This document shows, piece after piece, positions 8,704-16,592 of a stretch of DNA of 64,000 nt. The stretch comes from RAM1 sp943372515 (GTDB taxonomy: Bacteria; Pseudomonadota; Gammaproteobacteria; Burkholderiales; Burkholderiaceae_C): NCBI GenBank assembly GCA_943372515.1, contig CALRYY010000011.1:1-64000 (forward strand), given 5' to 3'. The notes below the pieces were generated by a model that was given only the letters and a program-made list of their open reading frames with translations, made no database searches and was not told the origin of the DNA. The position numbers and the translations under genes are program-made. Position 1 is the stretch's first letter. Every line of letters begins with the position of its first letter.

Positions 8704-10080
8704 ATGAGCCTGCGCATCTACAACACGCTGACGCGTGAACTGGAGGAACTGTCACCGATTGAGCCCGGCCATATACGGATGTATGTGTGCGGCATCACGG
8801 TGTACGACCTGTGCCATATCGGCCATGCGCGGTCAGCCGTGGCGTTTGATCAGGTGCAGCGCTGGCTCAAGGCCAGTGGCCTGCGGGTGACCTATGTGCG
8901 CAACATCACCGACATCGAAGACAAGATCATCCGCCGGGCTGTTGAAAACAAAGAACCCATCAAGGCCCTGACCGAGCGCATGATCGGCGAGATGTACCGC
9001 GACTTTGACGCTCTGGGCATCGAGCGGCCCGACCACGACCCCCGCGCGACCGACTACGTGCCCCAGATGCTGGCCATCGTCAAGACGCTGCAGGACAAGG
9101 GCCTGGCCTACCAGACGCCGGCCGGCGACGTGAACTACGCAGTGCGCAAATTTGCCGGCTACGGCAAGCTCTCGGGCAAGTCGCTGGACGAGCTGCACGC
9201 CGGCGAGCGGGTGGCCGTGCTGGACGGCAAGGACGACCCGCTGGACTTTGTGCTGTGGAAATCCGCCAAACCCACCGAACCCGCCGACGCCCAGTGGGAC
9301 AGCGCCTGGGGCAAGGGCCGCCCCGGGTGGCACATTGAATGCTCGGCCATGGCGTGCGCCACGCTGGGCGAGACCTTTGACATCCATGGCGGCGGGGCTG
9401 ACCTGCAGTTCCCCCACCACGAGAATGAAATCGCCCAGAGCGAAGGCGCCAACGGCAAACCAATGGCCAGGGTGTGGATACACAACGGCTTTGTGAACAT
9501 CGACAACGAGAAGATGTCCAAGAGCCTTGGCAACTTTTTCACCATCCGCGAGGTGCTGGAAAAGTTCGACGCCGAGACCATCCGCTTTTTCATTGTGCGG
9601 GCGCACTACCGCAGCCCGCTGAACTACAGCGACGTGCACCTGGACGACGCGCGCAGTGCGCTCAAGCGCCTGTACACCGCGCTGCACGCCGTGGTGCCGG
9701 CAGATGTGACGATCGACTGGGCGCAGCCGCATGCCGCGCGTTTCAAGGCCGCGATGGACACCGACTTTGGCACGCCCGAGGCCGTGGCCGTGCTGTTTGA
9801 ACTGGCGGCCGAAGCCAACCGCAGCCAATCGGCGCAGGCAGCCGGCCTGCTGAAGGCCCTGGGTGGCGTGCTGGGCCTGTTGCAAGGCGACCCGCAGGCT
9901 TTTTTGCAGGCCGGCGCCGGCATTGACGAAGCCAGCATCCAGCAGCAGATAGAAGCCCGCGCCGCCGCCAAAAAAGCCAAGGACTTTGCCGAGGCCGACC
10001 GCATCCGCAACGCATTGCTGGCCCAGGGCATAGTGCTGAAAGACTCCGCAACCGGCACCACCTGGGAGGCCGCGCAGTGA
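8704..10080 (+). CDS. cysS: Cysteinyl-tRNA synthetase
   Basis: CysS charges tRNA-Cys with cysteine in the cytoplasm. The ATG at 8704 (MSLRIYNTLTRELEEL) gives 458 residues, the usual length; a frame open from 8131 is antisense to the neighbouring gene and is not the start. Class I synthetase signatures are intact: the HIGH motif in CHIGHARS and the KMSKS motif in NEKMSKSLGN. Zinc-ligand regions are seen at YVCG near the N-terminus, at IECSAM, and at FPHHENEIAQSE. The 3' end overlaps the start of the DNA glycosylase gene as GTGA. The C-terminal helical anticodon-binding region is complete. Confidence 0.97.
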   Translation: MSLRIYNTLTRELEELSPIEPGHIRMYVCGITVYDLCHIGHARSAVAFDQVQRWLKASGLRVTYVRNITDIEDKIIRRAVENKEPIKALTERMIGEMYRDFDALGIERPDHDPRATDYVPQMLAIVKTLQDKGLAYQTPAGDVNYAVRKFAGYGKLSGKSLDELHAGERVAVLDGKDDPLDFVLWKSAKPTEPADAQWDSAWGKGRPGWHIECSAMACATLGETFDIHGGGADLQFPHHENEIAQSEGANGKPMARVWIHNGFVNIDNEKMSKSLGNFFTIREVLEKFDAETIRFFIVRAHYRSPLNYSDVHLDDARSALKRLYTALHAVVPADVTIDWAQPHAARFKAAMDTDFGTPEAVAVLFELAAEANRSQSAQAAGLLKALGGVLGLLQGDPQAFLQAGAGIDEASIQQQIEARAAAKKAKDFAEADRIRNALLAQGIVLKDSATGTTWEAAQ

Positions 10081-10736
10081 GCCCCACGCGCAAGGCGGCC
10101 GACCCCGTGGTGACGGTGGCAACACCCGCCTACTGGGAAGAAGCCTGCCGCCACCTGGCCAAAAAAGACCGTGTCATGAAGCGGTTGATCCCCAAATTTG
10201 GCGACGCCTGCCTGCAGTCGCATGGCGACGCCTTCACCACGCTGGCGCGCAGCATTGTGGGCCAGCAGATTTCAGTGAAGGCCGCGCAGACCGTGTGGGA
10301 GCGGTTTGAAAAGCTGCCCCGCAAGCTGACGGCCGCCAACGTGCTCAAGCTCAAGGTGGACGACATGCGCGCCGCAGGCCTGAGCGCGCGCAAGATTGAA
10401 TACCTGGTGGATCTGGCCCTGCACTTTGACTCGGGCGCGGTGCACGTGAAATCCTGGGAAGGCATGGACGACGAGGCCATCATTGCCGAACTGGTGGCCA
10501 TTCGCGGCATTGGCCGCTGGACGGCCGAGATGTTTTTGATCTTTCACCTGATGCGCCCTGATGTGCTGCCGCTGGACGACATCGGCCTGATCAACGGCAT
10601 CAGCCAGAACTATTTTTCGGGCGACCCGGTCAGCCGCAGCGACGCGCGCGAGGTGGCCGACGCCTGGGCGCCGTACCGCAGCGTTGCAACTTGGTATATT
10701 TGGCGCTCGCTAGACCCCCTTCCCGTGTCTTACTGA
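10077..10736 (+). CDS. DNA-3-methyladenine glycosylase (AlkA/HhH-GPD family)
   Basis: The 219-residue protein is a base-excision-repair glycosylase that removes alkylated purines. It has the helix-hairpin-helix and catalytic loop of the HhH-GPD superfamily: IRGIGRWTAEMFLI followed by LPLDDIGL, where the second Asp is the expected catalytic residue. SIVGQQISVKAAQTVWERF is the family signature of AlkA-type enzymes. It lacks the N-terminal domain of E. coli AlkA (282 residues), as is common for short homologues. Translation starts at GTG 10077, overlapping the cysS stop by four bases, which implies coupling. Confidence 0.92.
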   Translation: MSPTRKAADPVVTVATPAYWEEACRHLAKKDRVMKRLIPKFGDACLQSHGDAFTTLARSIVGQQISVKAAQTVWERFEKLPRKLTAANVLKLKVDDMRAAGLSARKIEYLVDLALHFDSGAVHVKSWEGMDDEAIIAELVAIRGIGRWTAEMFLIFHLMRPDVLPLDDIGLINGISQNYFSGDPVSRSDAREVADAWAPYRSVATWYIWRSLDPLPVSY

Positions 10737-10773
10737 CCGGCGGCGTTCAAGCCAACACACAAGGAGTCAAACC

Positions 10774-11751
10774 TTGGCAAAGAAAACCTTCCTCGACTTC
10801 GAGCAGCCGATTGCGGAGCTTGAAACCAAGATCGAAGAACTGCGCTACGTGCAGACAGAATCAGCAGTCGACATCTCTGAAGAGATCGACCAGCTCAGCA
10901 AGAAAAGCCAGCAGCTCACCAAAGACATCTACGGTGTGCTCACCCCATGGCAGATCACCAAGATCGCACGCCATGCCGAGCGGCCCTACACGCTGGACTA
11001 CGTCAATGAAATCTTCACCGACTTCATCGAGCTGCACGGCGACCGGCACTTCTCGGACGACCTGAGCATCGTGGGCGGCCTGGCCCGCTTTAACGGCACC
11101 GCCTGCATGGTGCTGGGCCACCAAAAGGGCCGCGACACCAAGGAGCGTGGCCTGCGCAACTTTGGCATGAGCAAGCCCGAGGGCTACCGCAAGGCCCTGC
11201 GCCTGATGAAGACCGCAGAAAAATTCAAGCTGCCCGTGTTCACCTTTGTGGACACACCCGGCGCCTACCCCGGCATTGACGCTGAAGAGCGCGGCCAGTC
11301 GGAGGCCATTGGCCGCAACATCTACGAGATGGCCCAGCTCGAGGTCCCCATCATCACCACCATCATTGGCGAAGGCGGCTCTGGCGGCGCGCTGGCCATT
11401 TCGGTGGGCGACCAGGTGCTGATGCTGCAGTACTCCATCTATTCGGTGATCAGCCCCGAGGGCTGCGCCTCCATCCTCTGGAAGACATCCGACAAGGCCC
11501 AAGACGCCGCCGAGGCCCTGGGCATCACCGCCCATCGCCTGAAGGCCCTGGGCCTGGTGGACAAGATCGTGAACGAGCCCGTGGGCGGCGCGCACCGTGA
11601 CCACAAGCAGATGGCGGCCTTCCTCAAGCGCGCGCTGAACGACGCCTACCGCCAGGTCAGCGACCTGAAGGTGCGCGAGCTTTTGGACCGGCGCTACGAA
11701 CGGCTGCAAAGTTATGGCCGTTACACCGACACCAAGGCCGACGCCCGCTGA
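10774..11751 (+). CDS. accA: Acetyl-CoA carboxylase carboxyltransferase, alpha subunit
   Basis: AccA pairs with AccD to transfer the carboxyl group from biotin to acetyl-CoA, the first committed step of fatty-acid synthesis. The 325-residue length is typical. The start is a TTG at 10774 preceded by a good ribosome-binding site (AAGGAG at 10761-10766), giving the family N-terminus AKKTFLDFEQPIAELE. Diagnostic segments are GDRHFSDD, FTFVDTPGAYPGIDAEERGQ and IIGEGGSGGALAI. No ATG exists nearby that would keep this N-terminus, so the TTG seems real and may limit expression. The 3' end overlaps tilS by 38 bases. Confidence 0.96.
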   Translation: MAKKTFLDFEQPIAELETKIEELRYVQTESAVDISEEIDQLSKKSQQLTKDIYGVLTPWQITKIARHAERPYTLDYVNEIFTDFIELHGDRHFSDDLSIVGGLARFNGTACMVLGHQKGRDTKERGLRNFGMSKPEGYRKALRLMKTAEKFKLPVFTFVDTPGAYPGIDAEERGQSEAIGRNIYEMAQLEVPIITTIIGEGGSGGALAISVGDQVLMLQYSIYSVISPEGCASILWKTSDKAQDAAEALGITAHRLKALGLVDKIVNEPVGGAHRDHKQMAAFLKRALNDAYRQVSDLKVRELLDRRYERLQSYGRYTDTKADAR

Positions 11752-12694
11752 TGCCCTGAACCCGGCTGCCGTTGCCCTGGGCAGCTGGCCGGCCGACCTG
11801 CCGCTGGCGGTGGCCTACAGCGGCGGCGCTGATTCCACCGCACTGCTGTGGGCCTGCGCCGCGCGCTGGCCGGGCCAGACCGGCGCCATTCACATCCACC
11901 ACGGCCTGCAGGCCGCCGCCGACGGCTTTGCCCGCCACTGCGAAAGCGTGTGCGCTGCTCTAGGCGTGCCTCTGCAGCTGGTGCAGGTAGACGCACGCCA
12001 CGCAACCGGTGAAAGCCCCGAAGACGCCGCCCGCAAGGCCCGCTACCAGGCCCTGGCCGATGCCGCACGCCAATGCGGCGCCAGGCAGGTGCTGCTGGCC
12101 CAGCATGCCGACGACCAGGTTGAAACCCTGTTGCTGGCCTTGAGCCGAGGCGCCGGCCTGCCGGGCCTGGCCGCCATGCCCGAAACCTTTGAACGGCACG
12201 GCATGGCCTTTGGCCGCCCGCTGCTGGGCGTGAGCGGCCCGGCCATCCGCGCCTGGCTGGCAGAACAGACCATCGCCTGGGTAGACGACCCCACCAACGC
12301 CAACACGGCCTACACCCGCAACCGCATCCGCCACGGCCTGCTGCCGGCGCTGGAGCAGACCTTTCCCCAATTTCGCGAAACCTTTGCACGGTCAACCCGC
12401 CACGCCGCCCAGGCGCAGGCCCTGCTGGACGAACTGGCCACGCTGGACCTGCAGGCCGCGGGCGACCCGCCCGCCATTGCCGCGCTGCGCGCACTGAGCC
12501 GCGCGCGCCAGGGCAATGCGCTGCGCCACTGGCTGCGCCGCGCGCACGGAACGGCGGCGTCTGCCGCGCAACTGGACGAGCTGCTGGACCAGATTGAGGC
12601 CTGCACCACTCGCGGCCACGGCATCCACATCAAGGTGGGCGCGGGCTTTGTCGAGCGGGCAGGGCCGCGGCTGGCCTACATCGCCCCGGTATAA
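11714..12694 (+). CDS. tilS: tRNA(Ile)-lysidine synthase
   Basis: TilS modifies C34 of the tRNA-Ile CAU anticodon to lysidine, so that it reads AUA as isoleucine. The PP-loop ATPase motif SGGADS is intact in LAVAYSGGADSTALLW, with further family segments HIHHGLQ, HADDQVETLLLALSRGAGL and DPTNAN. At 326 residues it is the short form: E. coli TilS is about 430 and has an extra C-terminal domain. The ATG at 11714 lies inside accA and creates a 38-base overlap; a later in-frame GTG or TTG start cannot be excluded. Its stop codon overlaps the -10 hexamer proposed for lysC. Confidence 0.94.
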   Translation: MAVTPTPRPTPADALNPAAVALGSWPADLPLAVAYSGGADSTALLWACAARWPGQTGAIHIHHGLQAAADGFARHCESVCAALGVPLQLVQVDARHATGESPEDAARKARYQALADAARQCGARQVLLAQHADDQVETLLLALSRGAGLPGLAAMPETFERHGMAFGRPLLGVSGPAIRAWLAEQTIAWVDDPTNANTAYTRNRIRHGLLPALEQTFPQFRETFARSTRHAAQAQALLDELATLDLQAAGDPPAIAALRALSRARQGNALRHWLRRAHGTAASAAQLDELLDQIEACTTRGHGIHIKVGAGFVERAGPRLAYIAPV

Positions 12695-12695
12695 T
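12690..12695 (+). promoter_or_regulatory. Putative -10 box for lysC
   Basis: A perfect TATAAT lies over the tilS stop codon, 94 bases upstream of the lysC ATG. The -35 position (around 12667-12672) has no good TTGACA match, so this rests on the -10 hexamer and its place in front of a gene with its own regulation. A leader of about 85 bases would result. Confidence 0.5.
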
Positions 12696-12789
12696 CCCGT
12701 GGTTTTGCGCGGTGCGGCCCGCTGCAAAACACCGCGATTCAAACCGCGACCCCCGCCAACCCGCCGCGTCTGTCCTCTCTTCCAATCCA

Positions 12790-14058
12790 ATGGCACTGAT
12801 CGTTCATAAATACGGCGGCACGTCGATGGGCTCTACCGAGCGCATCCGCAACGTCGCCAAGCGCGTGGCCAAATGGGCGCGAGCCGGCCACCAGATGGTG
12901 GTGGTGCCCAGCGCCATGAGCGGCGAAACCAACCGCCTGCTGGGCCTGGCCAAAGAGCTGGCCCCCGCCAAGGCGTCTGACGCCGTATCGCGCGAACTCG
13001 ACATGCTGGCCGCCACCGGCGAGCAGGCGTCCAGCGCGCTGCTGGCCATTGCGCTGCAGGCCGAAGGCATGGGCTCCGTCAGCTACGCCGGCTGGCAGGT
13101 GCCCATCAAGACCAACAGCGCCTACACCAAGGCCCGCATCGAATCCATCGACGACAAAAAGGTGCGCGCCGACCTGGCCGCGGGCCGTGTGGTGATCGTC
13201 ACCGGCTTTCAGGGCGTGGACGACGCAGGCAACATCACCACGCTGGGCCGGGGCGGCAGCGACACCTCGGCTGTGGCCGTGGCCGCCGCCATGAAGGCGC
13301 ATGAATGCCTGATCTACACCGACGTAGACGGCGTGTACACCACCGACCCGCGCGTTGTGCCCGAAGCCCGCCGCCTGCACACCGTGAGCTTTGAAGAGAT
13401 GCTGGAGATGGCATCCATGGGCTCCAAGGTGCTGCAGATCCGGTCGGTGGAATTTGCCGGCAAATACAAGGTGCCGCTGCGCGTGCTGAGCAGCTTCACC
13501 CCGTGGGACATTGACATCGACGAAGAAGCCAAGTCCGGCACGTTGATCACTTTTGAGGAAGACGAAAAAATGGAACAAGCCGTCGTATCCGGCATCGCAT
13601 TCAACCGCGACGAAGCCAAGATCTCGGTCCTGGGCGTGCCCGACAAGCCCGGCATTGCCTACAACATCCTGGGTGCCGTGGCCGACGCCAACATCGAGGT
13701 GGACGTGATCATCCAGAACATCTCCAAAGACGGCAAAACCGACTTCAGCTTTACCGTGCACCGCAACGACTACGCCCGCACGGTAGACCTGCTGCGCGCC
13801 AAGGTGCTGCCCACGCTGGGCACCGACACGATCGAGGGCGACACCAAGATCTGCAAGGTCAGCATCGTGGGCATCGGCATGCGCAGCCACGTGGGCATTG
13901 CCAGCAAGATGTTCCGCTCGCTGAGCGAGGAGGGCATCAACATCCAGATGATCTCTACCAGCGAAATCAAGACCTCGGTGGTCATTGACGAGAAATACAT
14001 GGAGCTGGCCGTGCGCGCCCTGCACAAGGCATTCGACCTGGACCAGCCCGCAGGCTGA
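12790..14058 (+). CDS. lysC: Aspartate kinase
   Basis: LysC phosphorylates aspartate, the entry to lysine, threonine and methionine synthesis and to diaminopimelate for the cell wall. The ATG at 12790 gives MALIVHKYGGTSMGSTERI, the conserved kinase N-terminus, and 422 residues, the normal length of the class with two C-terminal ACT domains. The upstream extension to 12712 lacks family similarity. The kinase segments TLGRGGSDTSAVA and IYTDVDGVYTTDPR are intact; the ACT region contains ISVLGVPDKPGIAYNILG and IGMRSHVGIASKMF, and is where lysine or threonine feedback should act. A single -10 candidate precedes it, and tRNA-Ser follows after 37 bases. Confidence 0.97.
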   Translation: MALIVHKYGGTSMGSTERIRNVAKRVAKWARAGHQMVVVPSAMSGETNRLLGLAKELAPAKASDAVSRELDMLAATGEQASSALLAIALQAEGMGSVSYAGWQVPIKTNSAYTKARIESIDDKKVRADLAAGRVVIVTGFQGVDDAGNITTLGRGGSDTSAVAVAAAMKAHECLIYTDVDGVYTTDPRVVPEARRLHTVSFEEMLEMASMGSKVLQIRSVEFAGKYKVPLRVLSSFTPWDIDIDEEAKSGTLITFEEDEKMEQAVVSGIAFNRDEAKISVLGVPDKPGIAYNILGAVADANIEVDVIIQNISKDGKTDFSFTVHRNDYARTVDLLRAKVLPTLGTDTIEGDTKICKVSIVGIGMRSHVGIASKMFRSLSEEGINIQMISTSEIKTSVVIDEKYMELAVRALHKAFDLDQPAG

Positions 14059-14077
14059 TTTGCCACACAAGTCGTGA

Positions 14078-14083
14078 GATAAT
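14078..14083 (+). promoter_or_regulatory. -10 box of tRNA-Ser
   Basis: GATAAT lies 12 bases before the first base of the tRNA. The region 17 bases further upstream (CTGATT, 14055-14060) is a poor -35. The short spacing to the mature tRNA end and the absence of another gene between suggest independent transcription. Confidence 0.5.
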
Positions 14084-14095
14084 CTTTTTTCGCCA

Positions 14096-14188
14096 GGAAA
14101 CGTGACCGAGTGGCCGAAGGTGCTCCCCTGCTAAGGGAGTATGGGGTGTAGAGCCTCATCGAGGGTTCGAATCCCTCCGTTTCCGCCA
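14096..14188 (+). tRNA. tRNA-Ser(GCU)
   Basis: A 93-base class II tRNA. The acceptor stem GGAAACG (14096-14102) pairs with CGTTTCC (14178-14184). The anticodon stem-loop CTCCC-CTGCTAA-GGGAG gives anticodon GCT, which reads AGC and AGU serine codons. A long variable arm, expected for serine tRNAs, follows. The TTCGAATC T-loop is present, the discriminator is G and CCA is encoded. An intrinsic terminator follows. The accessory genes begin straight after, which fits the use of tRNA 3' ends as integration points, though no integrase is visible. Confidence 0.96.
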
Positions 14189-14202
14189 AAGCATCAAAAC
14201 AG

Positions 14203-14224
14203 AACGCCCCGAGAGGGGCGTTTT
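14203..14224 (+). terminator. Intrinsic terminator after tRNA-Ser
   Basis: AACGCCCC and GGGGCGTT form a perfect 8-bp stem around a GAGA loop, and the run TTTT ends it. It lies 14 bases after the encoded CCA. Confidence 0.85.
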
Positions 14225-14266
14225 GCATTGGGGCTTCCGAAGGCCGTTTGGGACGGATAGGTCGCG

Positions 14267-15217
14267 TTACTCGATCGGTCGTGGCGGGTTCTTGAATACG
14301 TTCGTTGCATTCCAATTCAGAAACTCTGCGGCTGGCATCAAGCCGTCATGCTGGGGCGCATGGATTGGGTGTCCATGAAACTGCAGTTCACCGGTTGTGC
14401 CTCGCGCGCCACTGATAGCCAGCTGGCTGAAAACAACTCTACGTTCGGATGGCTCGACGGTAAACGCCCCCAGATCAAAAAGCTTGTGGTGAAGCGCGCA
14501 CAACGACAAGCCATTGGGTTCAATGTCTGGTCCGCCGACGTGATGCCATTTGATGTGAGCCGCTTCAAGACCAGCTGGCGTGTGCCCAATTCGCAGATCG
14601 AAGCCGCAGACACAGCAGCGAAACTCGTAGGCGCGCAGCACCCGATCTCTGAATCCAGGGTCGCGCTTGCGTCGTGCTGTCGCTATGTAGTCGTCTGCCG
14701 TTGTCGCGCTATCACGCAATTCCCTAATGCCATCCAGGTTCAAACCCAGAGCGGCCACGATGTCAGCATGAAGGGTATCTGGAAAATAGGTATTCAAAAT
14801 GCGGGAGGCTACCGCCTCCAGCAGCCCGGGGACATGACGTAGCGCTTCGTCAATCTCAGGAGGAAAACCCGCCTTGATGTGGTGCTCTCGAAGCTCTCCC
14901 AAAGTTGGCGTGACACCCGCCGATCGTTCCAGAATTTGGCGCGGGCCGTTCAGGTCCCACAGAGCGCCACGTCCATCTGTTGCGAGATGCCAGAAAGGGT
15001 AGTGCCTTGATTTCGCCGCACTGCTGGGTCCGAACTCAATCAAGAGTTGCTTCAACAATTCTTCGATGTCCGCGAAAGCTACCAACCGTTTGTCGCCTCG
15101 CTGCACCCGGGCCAGCGCGAGCATGATAAGCAAGGGCTTGTGGGGTGAATAGGTGCCAGCACGTTGGCCCCGACGAATGGAATCAAAAGCCTCAAGGACT
15201 TGAATCGCTGTTTTCAT
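14267..15217 (-). CDS. Probable phosphorothioated-DNA-binding HNH restriction endonuclease (McrA-like, type IV)
   Basis: The 316-residue protein has two parts. Residues 1-170 resemble the sulfur-binding domain of SprMcrA/ScoMcrA-type enzymes, with the typical YSPHKPLLIM (23-32) and RHYPFWHL (71-78) segments. Residues about 185-255 are an HNH nuclease: CCVC (201-204), LEAAHI with His221, NGLSLC with Asn235, and ALHHKLFD. Such enzymes cut DNA whose backbone carries phosphorothioate made by Dnd systems in other bacteria, so this is a defence gene aimed at foreign modified DNA. No dnd genes lie nearby, as expected for a host that does not modify its own DNA. G+C is low here (50% and 58% in the lines at 14281 and 14881; 72% in a lysC line). 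It follows the 167-residue gene after one base. Confidence 0.72.
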   Translation of the reverse strand: MKTAIQVLEAFDSIRRGQRAGTYSPHKPLLIMLALARVQRGDKRLVAFADIEELLKQLLIEFGPSSAAKSRHYPFWHLATDGRGALWDLNGPRQILERSAGVTPTLGELREHHIKAGFPPEIDEALRHVPGLLEAVASRILNTYFPDTLHADIVAALGLNLDGIRELRDSATTADDYIATARRKRDPGFRDRVLRAYEFRCCVCGFDLRIGHTPAGLEAAHIKWHHVGGPDIEPNGLSLCALHHKLFDLGAFTVEPSERRVVFSQLAISGARGTTGELQFHGHPIHAPQHDGLMPAAEFLNWNATNVFKNPPRPIE

Positions 15218-15218
15218 A

Positions 15219-15722
15219 TCACCACGCGTACTTCCTAACCGTCAACTTCGGCGGCCTGAAAAACACCCTTTCCTCCGCCGCTGCCAGCACCGTCTCCGGC
15301 CGCCAGTCGGGGTTGCCGGTGCGCCGGGCCCGCTCCATGCGGACCCAAGCGTGGTTGTGTAGCGCCAGGTACGCCTTGACGTGGCGGGGGCATTCTTCAA
15401 AGAACCAGCGCAGCGGGCGCAGCAGGCTCTCGGGGCACGAGCGCAGCCGCACGGCGCGCTGGCCGGTGGGCAGCAGCATGCCTTCGTGGCAAGACTGCTC
15501 CAGCGGCAGGCGCAGGTCGTGCGCCACGATGTACTCCTCCCAGTCGTGCATCTCTTCGCCAAAGTGGGGGTCTTCGTCTGCCGCTATGGCATGAAACCAC
15601 AACGCATCAGGCAGCTCGGCGCACTGGGCTGATTCCCAGTCGTCGTAGTCGTTCTCAAACCGCTGCACCTCGGCCAGCCAGAGGTGGCCATACTGTTGTT
15701 GCGGGCTGAGCTGTCGGGCCAT
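15219..15722 (-). CDS. Uncharacterised 167-residue protein upstream of the HNH endonuclease
   Basis: I do not recognise this family. The ATG at 15722 (MARQLSPQQQYGHLWLAEV) gives 167 residues; the frame stays open to 15914 but that part is antisense to vapB. The protein is rich in Trp, His and acidic residues (NDYDDWES, HFGEEMHDWEEYIVAHD), with no signal peptide and no membrane segment, and is probably cytoplasmic and helical. Its TGA stop at 15219-15221 lies one base before the ATG of the HNH endonuclease, which argues for a single transcript and coupled translation. It could be a partner or merely an older neighbour: its codon use looks closer to the host (G+C-rich third positions) than that of the endonuclease. 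Confidence 0.7.
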   Translation of the reverse strand: MARQLSPQQQYGHLWLAEVQRFENDYDDWESAQCAELPDALWFHAIAADEDPHFGEEMHDWEEYIVAHDLRLPLEQSCHEGMLLPTGQRAVRLRSCPESLLRPLRWFFEECPRHVKAYLALHNHAWVRMERARRTGNPDWRPETVLAAAEERVFFRPPKLTVRKYAW

Positions 15723-15810
15723 GGTGAGGGGACGATACACCTGCCAGCATTGGAAAGGGCTGCGAAACGATGGATACCATTGGTGCCTGTCATTTTTTCG
15801 GAGCCGCCCT

Positions 15811-16044
15811 GTGGACACTGCCCGTCTTTTCCAGTCTGACCGCAGCCAGGCCGTTAAGCTGCCCAAGGCATATCGGTTTGCGGGCACGGAAGTAGCCATC
15901 AAACACTTTGGCAACGGCGTTTTGCTGCTGCCCGTGGATCAACCGTGGAAAACGCTGGAGGCCGGCTTGGCCGCATTCGAGCCCGGCTTTGTGCTTACGC
16001 GTGAGCAGCCCGGCGATCCTGTTCGTGATGAGATCCGCGCATGA
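15811..16044 (+). CDS. vapB: VapB-type antitoxin (AbrB/SpoVT fold), orphan
   Basis: Starting at GTG 15811, the 77-residue product begins VDTARLFQSDRSQAVKLP and continues YRFAGTEVAIKHFGNGVLLLP, the swapped-hairpin DNA-binding domain of VapB antitoxins. The C-terminal half (DQPWKTLEAGLAAFEPGF) matches the toxin-neutralising tail of the family. The length is normal. In intact systems a PIN-domain RNase, VapC, follows with an ATGA overlap; here the overlap is kept but the downstream frame stops after six codons, so no toxin is made from this locus. The antitoxin may persist as a repressor or be neutral debris. It is divergent from the unknown gene that starts at 15722. Confidence 0.82.
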   Translation: MDTARLFQSDRSQAVKLPKAYRFAGTEVAIKHFGNGVLLLPVDQPWKTLEAGLAAFEPGFVLTREQPGDPVRDEIRA

Positions 16045-16061
16045 TCCTGCTGGATATCTGA
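16041..16061 (+). pseudogene. vapC remnant (six codons)
   Basis: An ATG overlapping the vapB stop (ATGA) opens the frame M-I-L-L-D-I and then meets TGA at 16059-16061. MILLD is the normal start of a VapC PIN domain, whose Asp5-type residue is the first metal ligand, so this looks like the 5' tip of a lost vapC. No more PIN-like sequence follows before the next gene at 16090, which points to a deletion, not a point mutation. Confidence 0.7.
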
Positions 16062-16089
16062 TCGGCGTGCACGCCCCCCGGCTAACGCC

Positions 16090-16437
16090 TTACGGCTTCT
16101 TCACAGCCGCCTCAGCCGCCGCCCCGGCCTTCACCTGGGCATTGGCATCGGTACCGGGGATCTTCTCGGCAATCTTGTTGCCCGTGCGGCGCGTCGCGTC
16201 GGCGGCGTCCTTGCTCACGTCCTTGGTGAATTCCACGGTTTTCTTGGTGGTCTTCTTGGTGTTGTCGATGCCCTTGTCGATCTTCTGGCCCACAGTGCTG
16301 GTGGCCTGGGTGCTGACGCTGGCGTTGGCGTTCACACCCACATTGGCGGTCTGCGCCTGGGCGTTCAGGCCGTAGGAGGCGGCGGTCACCGCCAGGATGA
16401 TGCTGACCCGTTGCAGTACGTTGGTTGTTTTGCTCAT
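16090..16437 (-). CDS. Small secreted protein of unknown function
   Basis: The ATG at 16437 gives 115 residues (MSKTTNVLQRVSIILAV) with a signal peptide cleaved near LNAQAQT. The mature part is low in complexity and contains repeated Thr/Lys blocks (KKTTKKTVEF) and Ala-rich ends (AAAEAAVKKP). Upstream, a ribosome-binding site AGGAGC is seen at 16441-16446 on the plus strand complement. No catalytic motif is visible. It may be a periplasmic or stress-related protein, but I cannot name the family. The longer frame up to 16734 is not supported. Confidence 0.7.
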   Translation of the reverse strand: MSKTTNVLQRVSIILAVTAASYGLNAQAQTANVGVNANASVSTQATSTVGQKIDKGIDNTKKTTKKTVEFTKDVSKDAADATRRTGNKIAEKIPGTDANAQVKAGAAAEAAVKKP

Positions 16438-16592
16438 GATGGCTCCTTGTTCTTGAAAACAGGAGCGCAGTATGGGCGGCTGCGTGCGCCAATGGGGCGT
16501 TTTGGCACGCTGCGCGGCACAAATGGATGGCGTCCCACAGCCCGCGTCAGTATGCGCTGACAGGGCCGTCAGACGTTGGCGCCGCGCCGTTG

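Noticed and set aside
14160..16500. Search for an attachment-site repeat of the tRNA-Ser 3' end
   Set aside because: No copy of the tRNA 3' end was seen in the accessory stretch and no integrase gene is present, so an intact integrative element is not supported.
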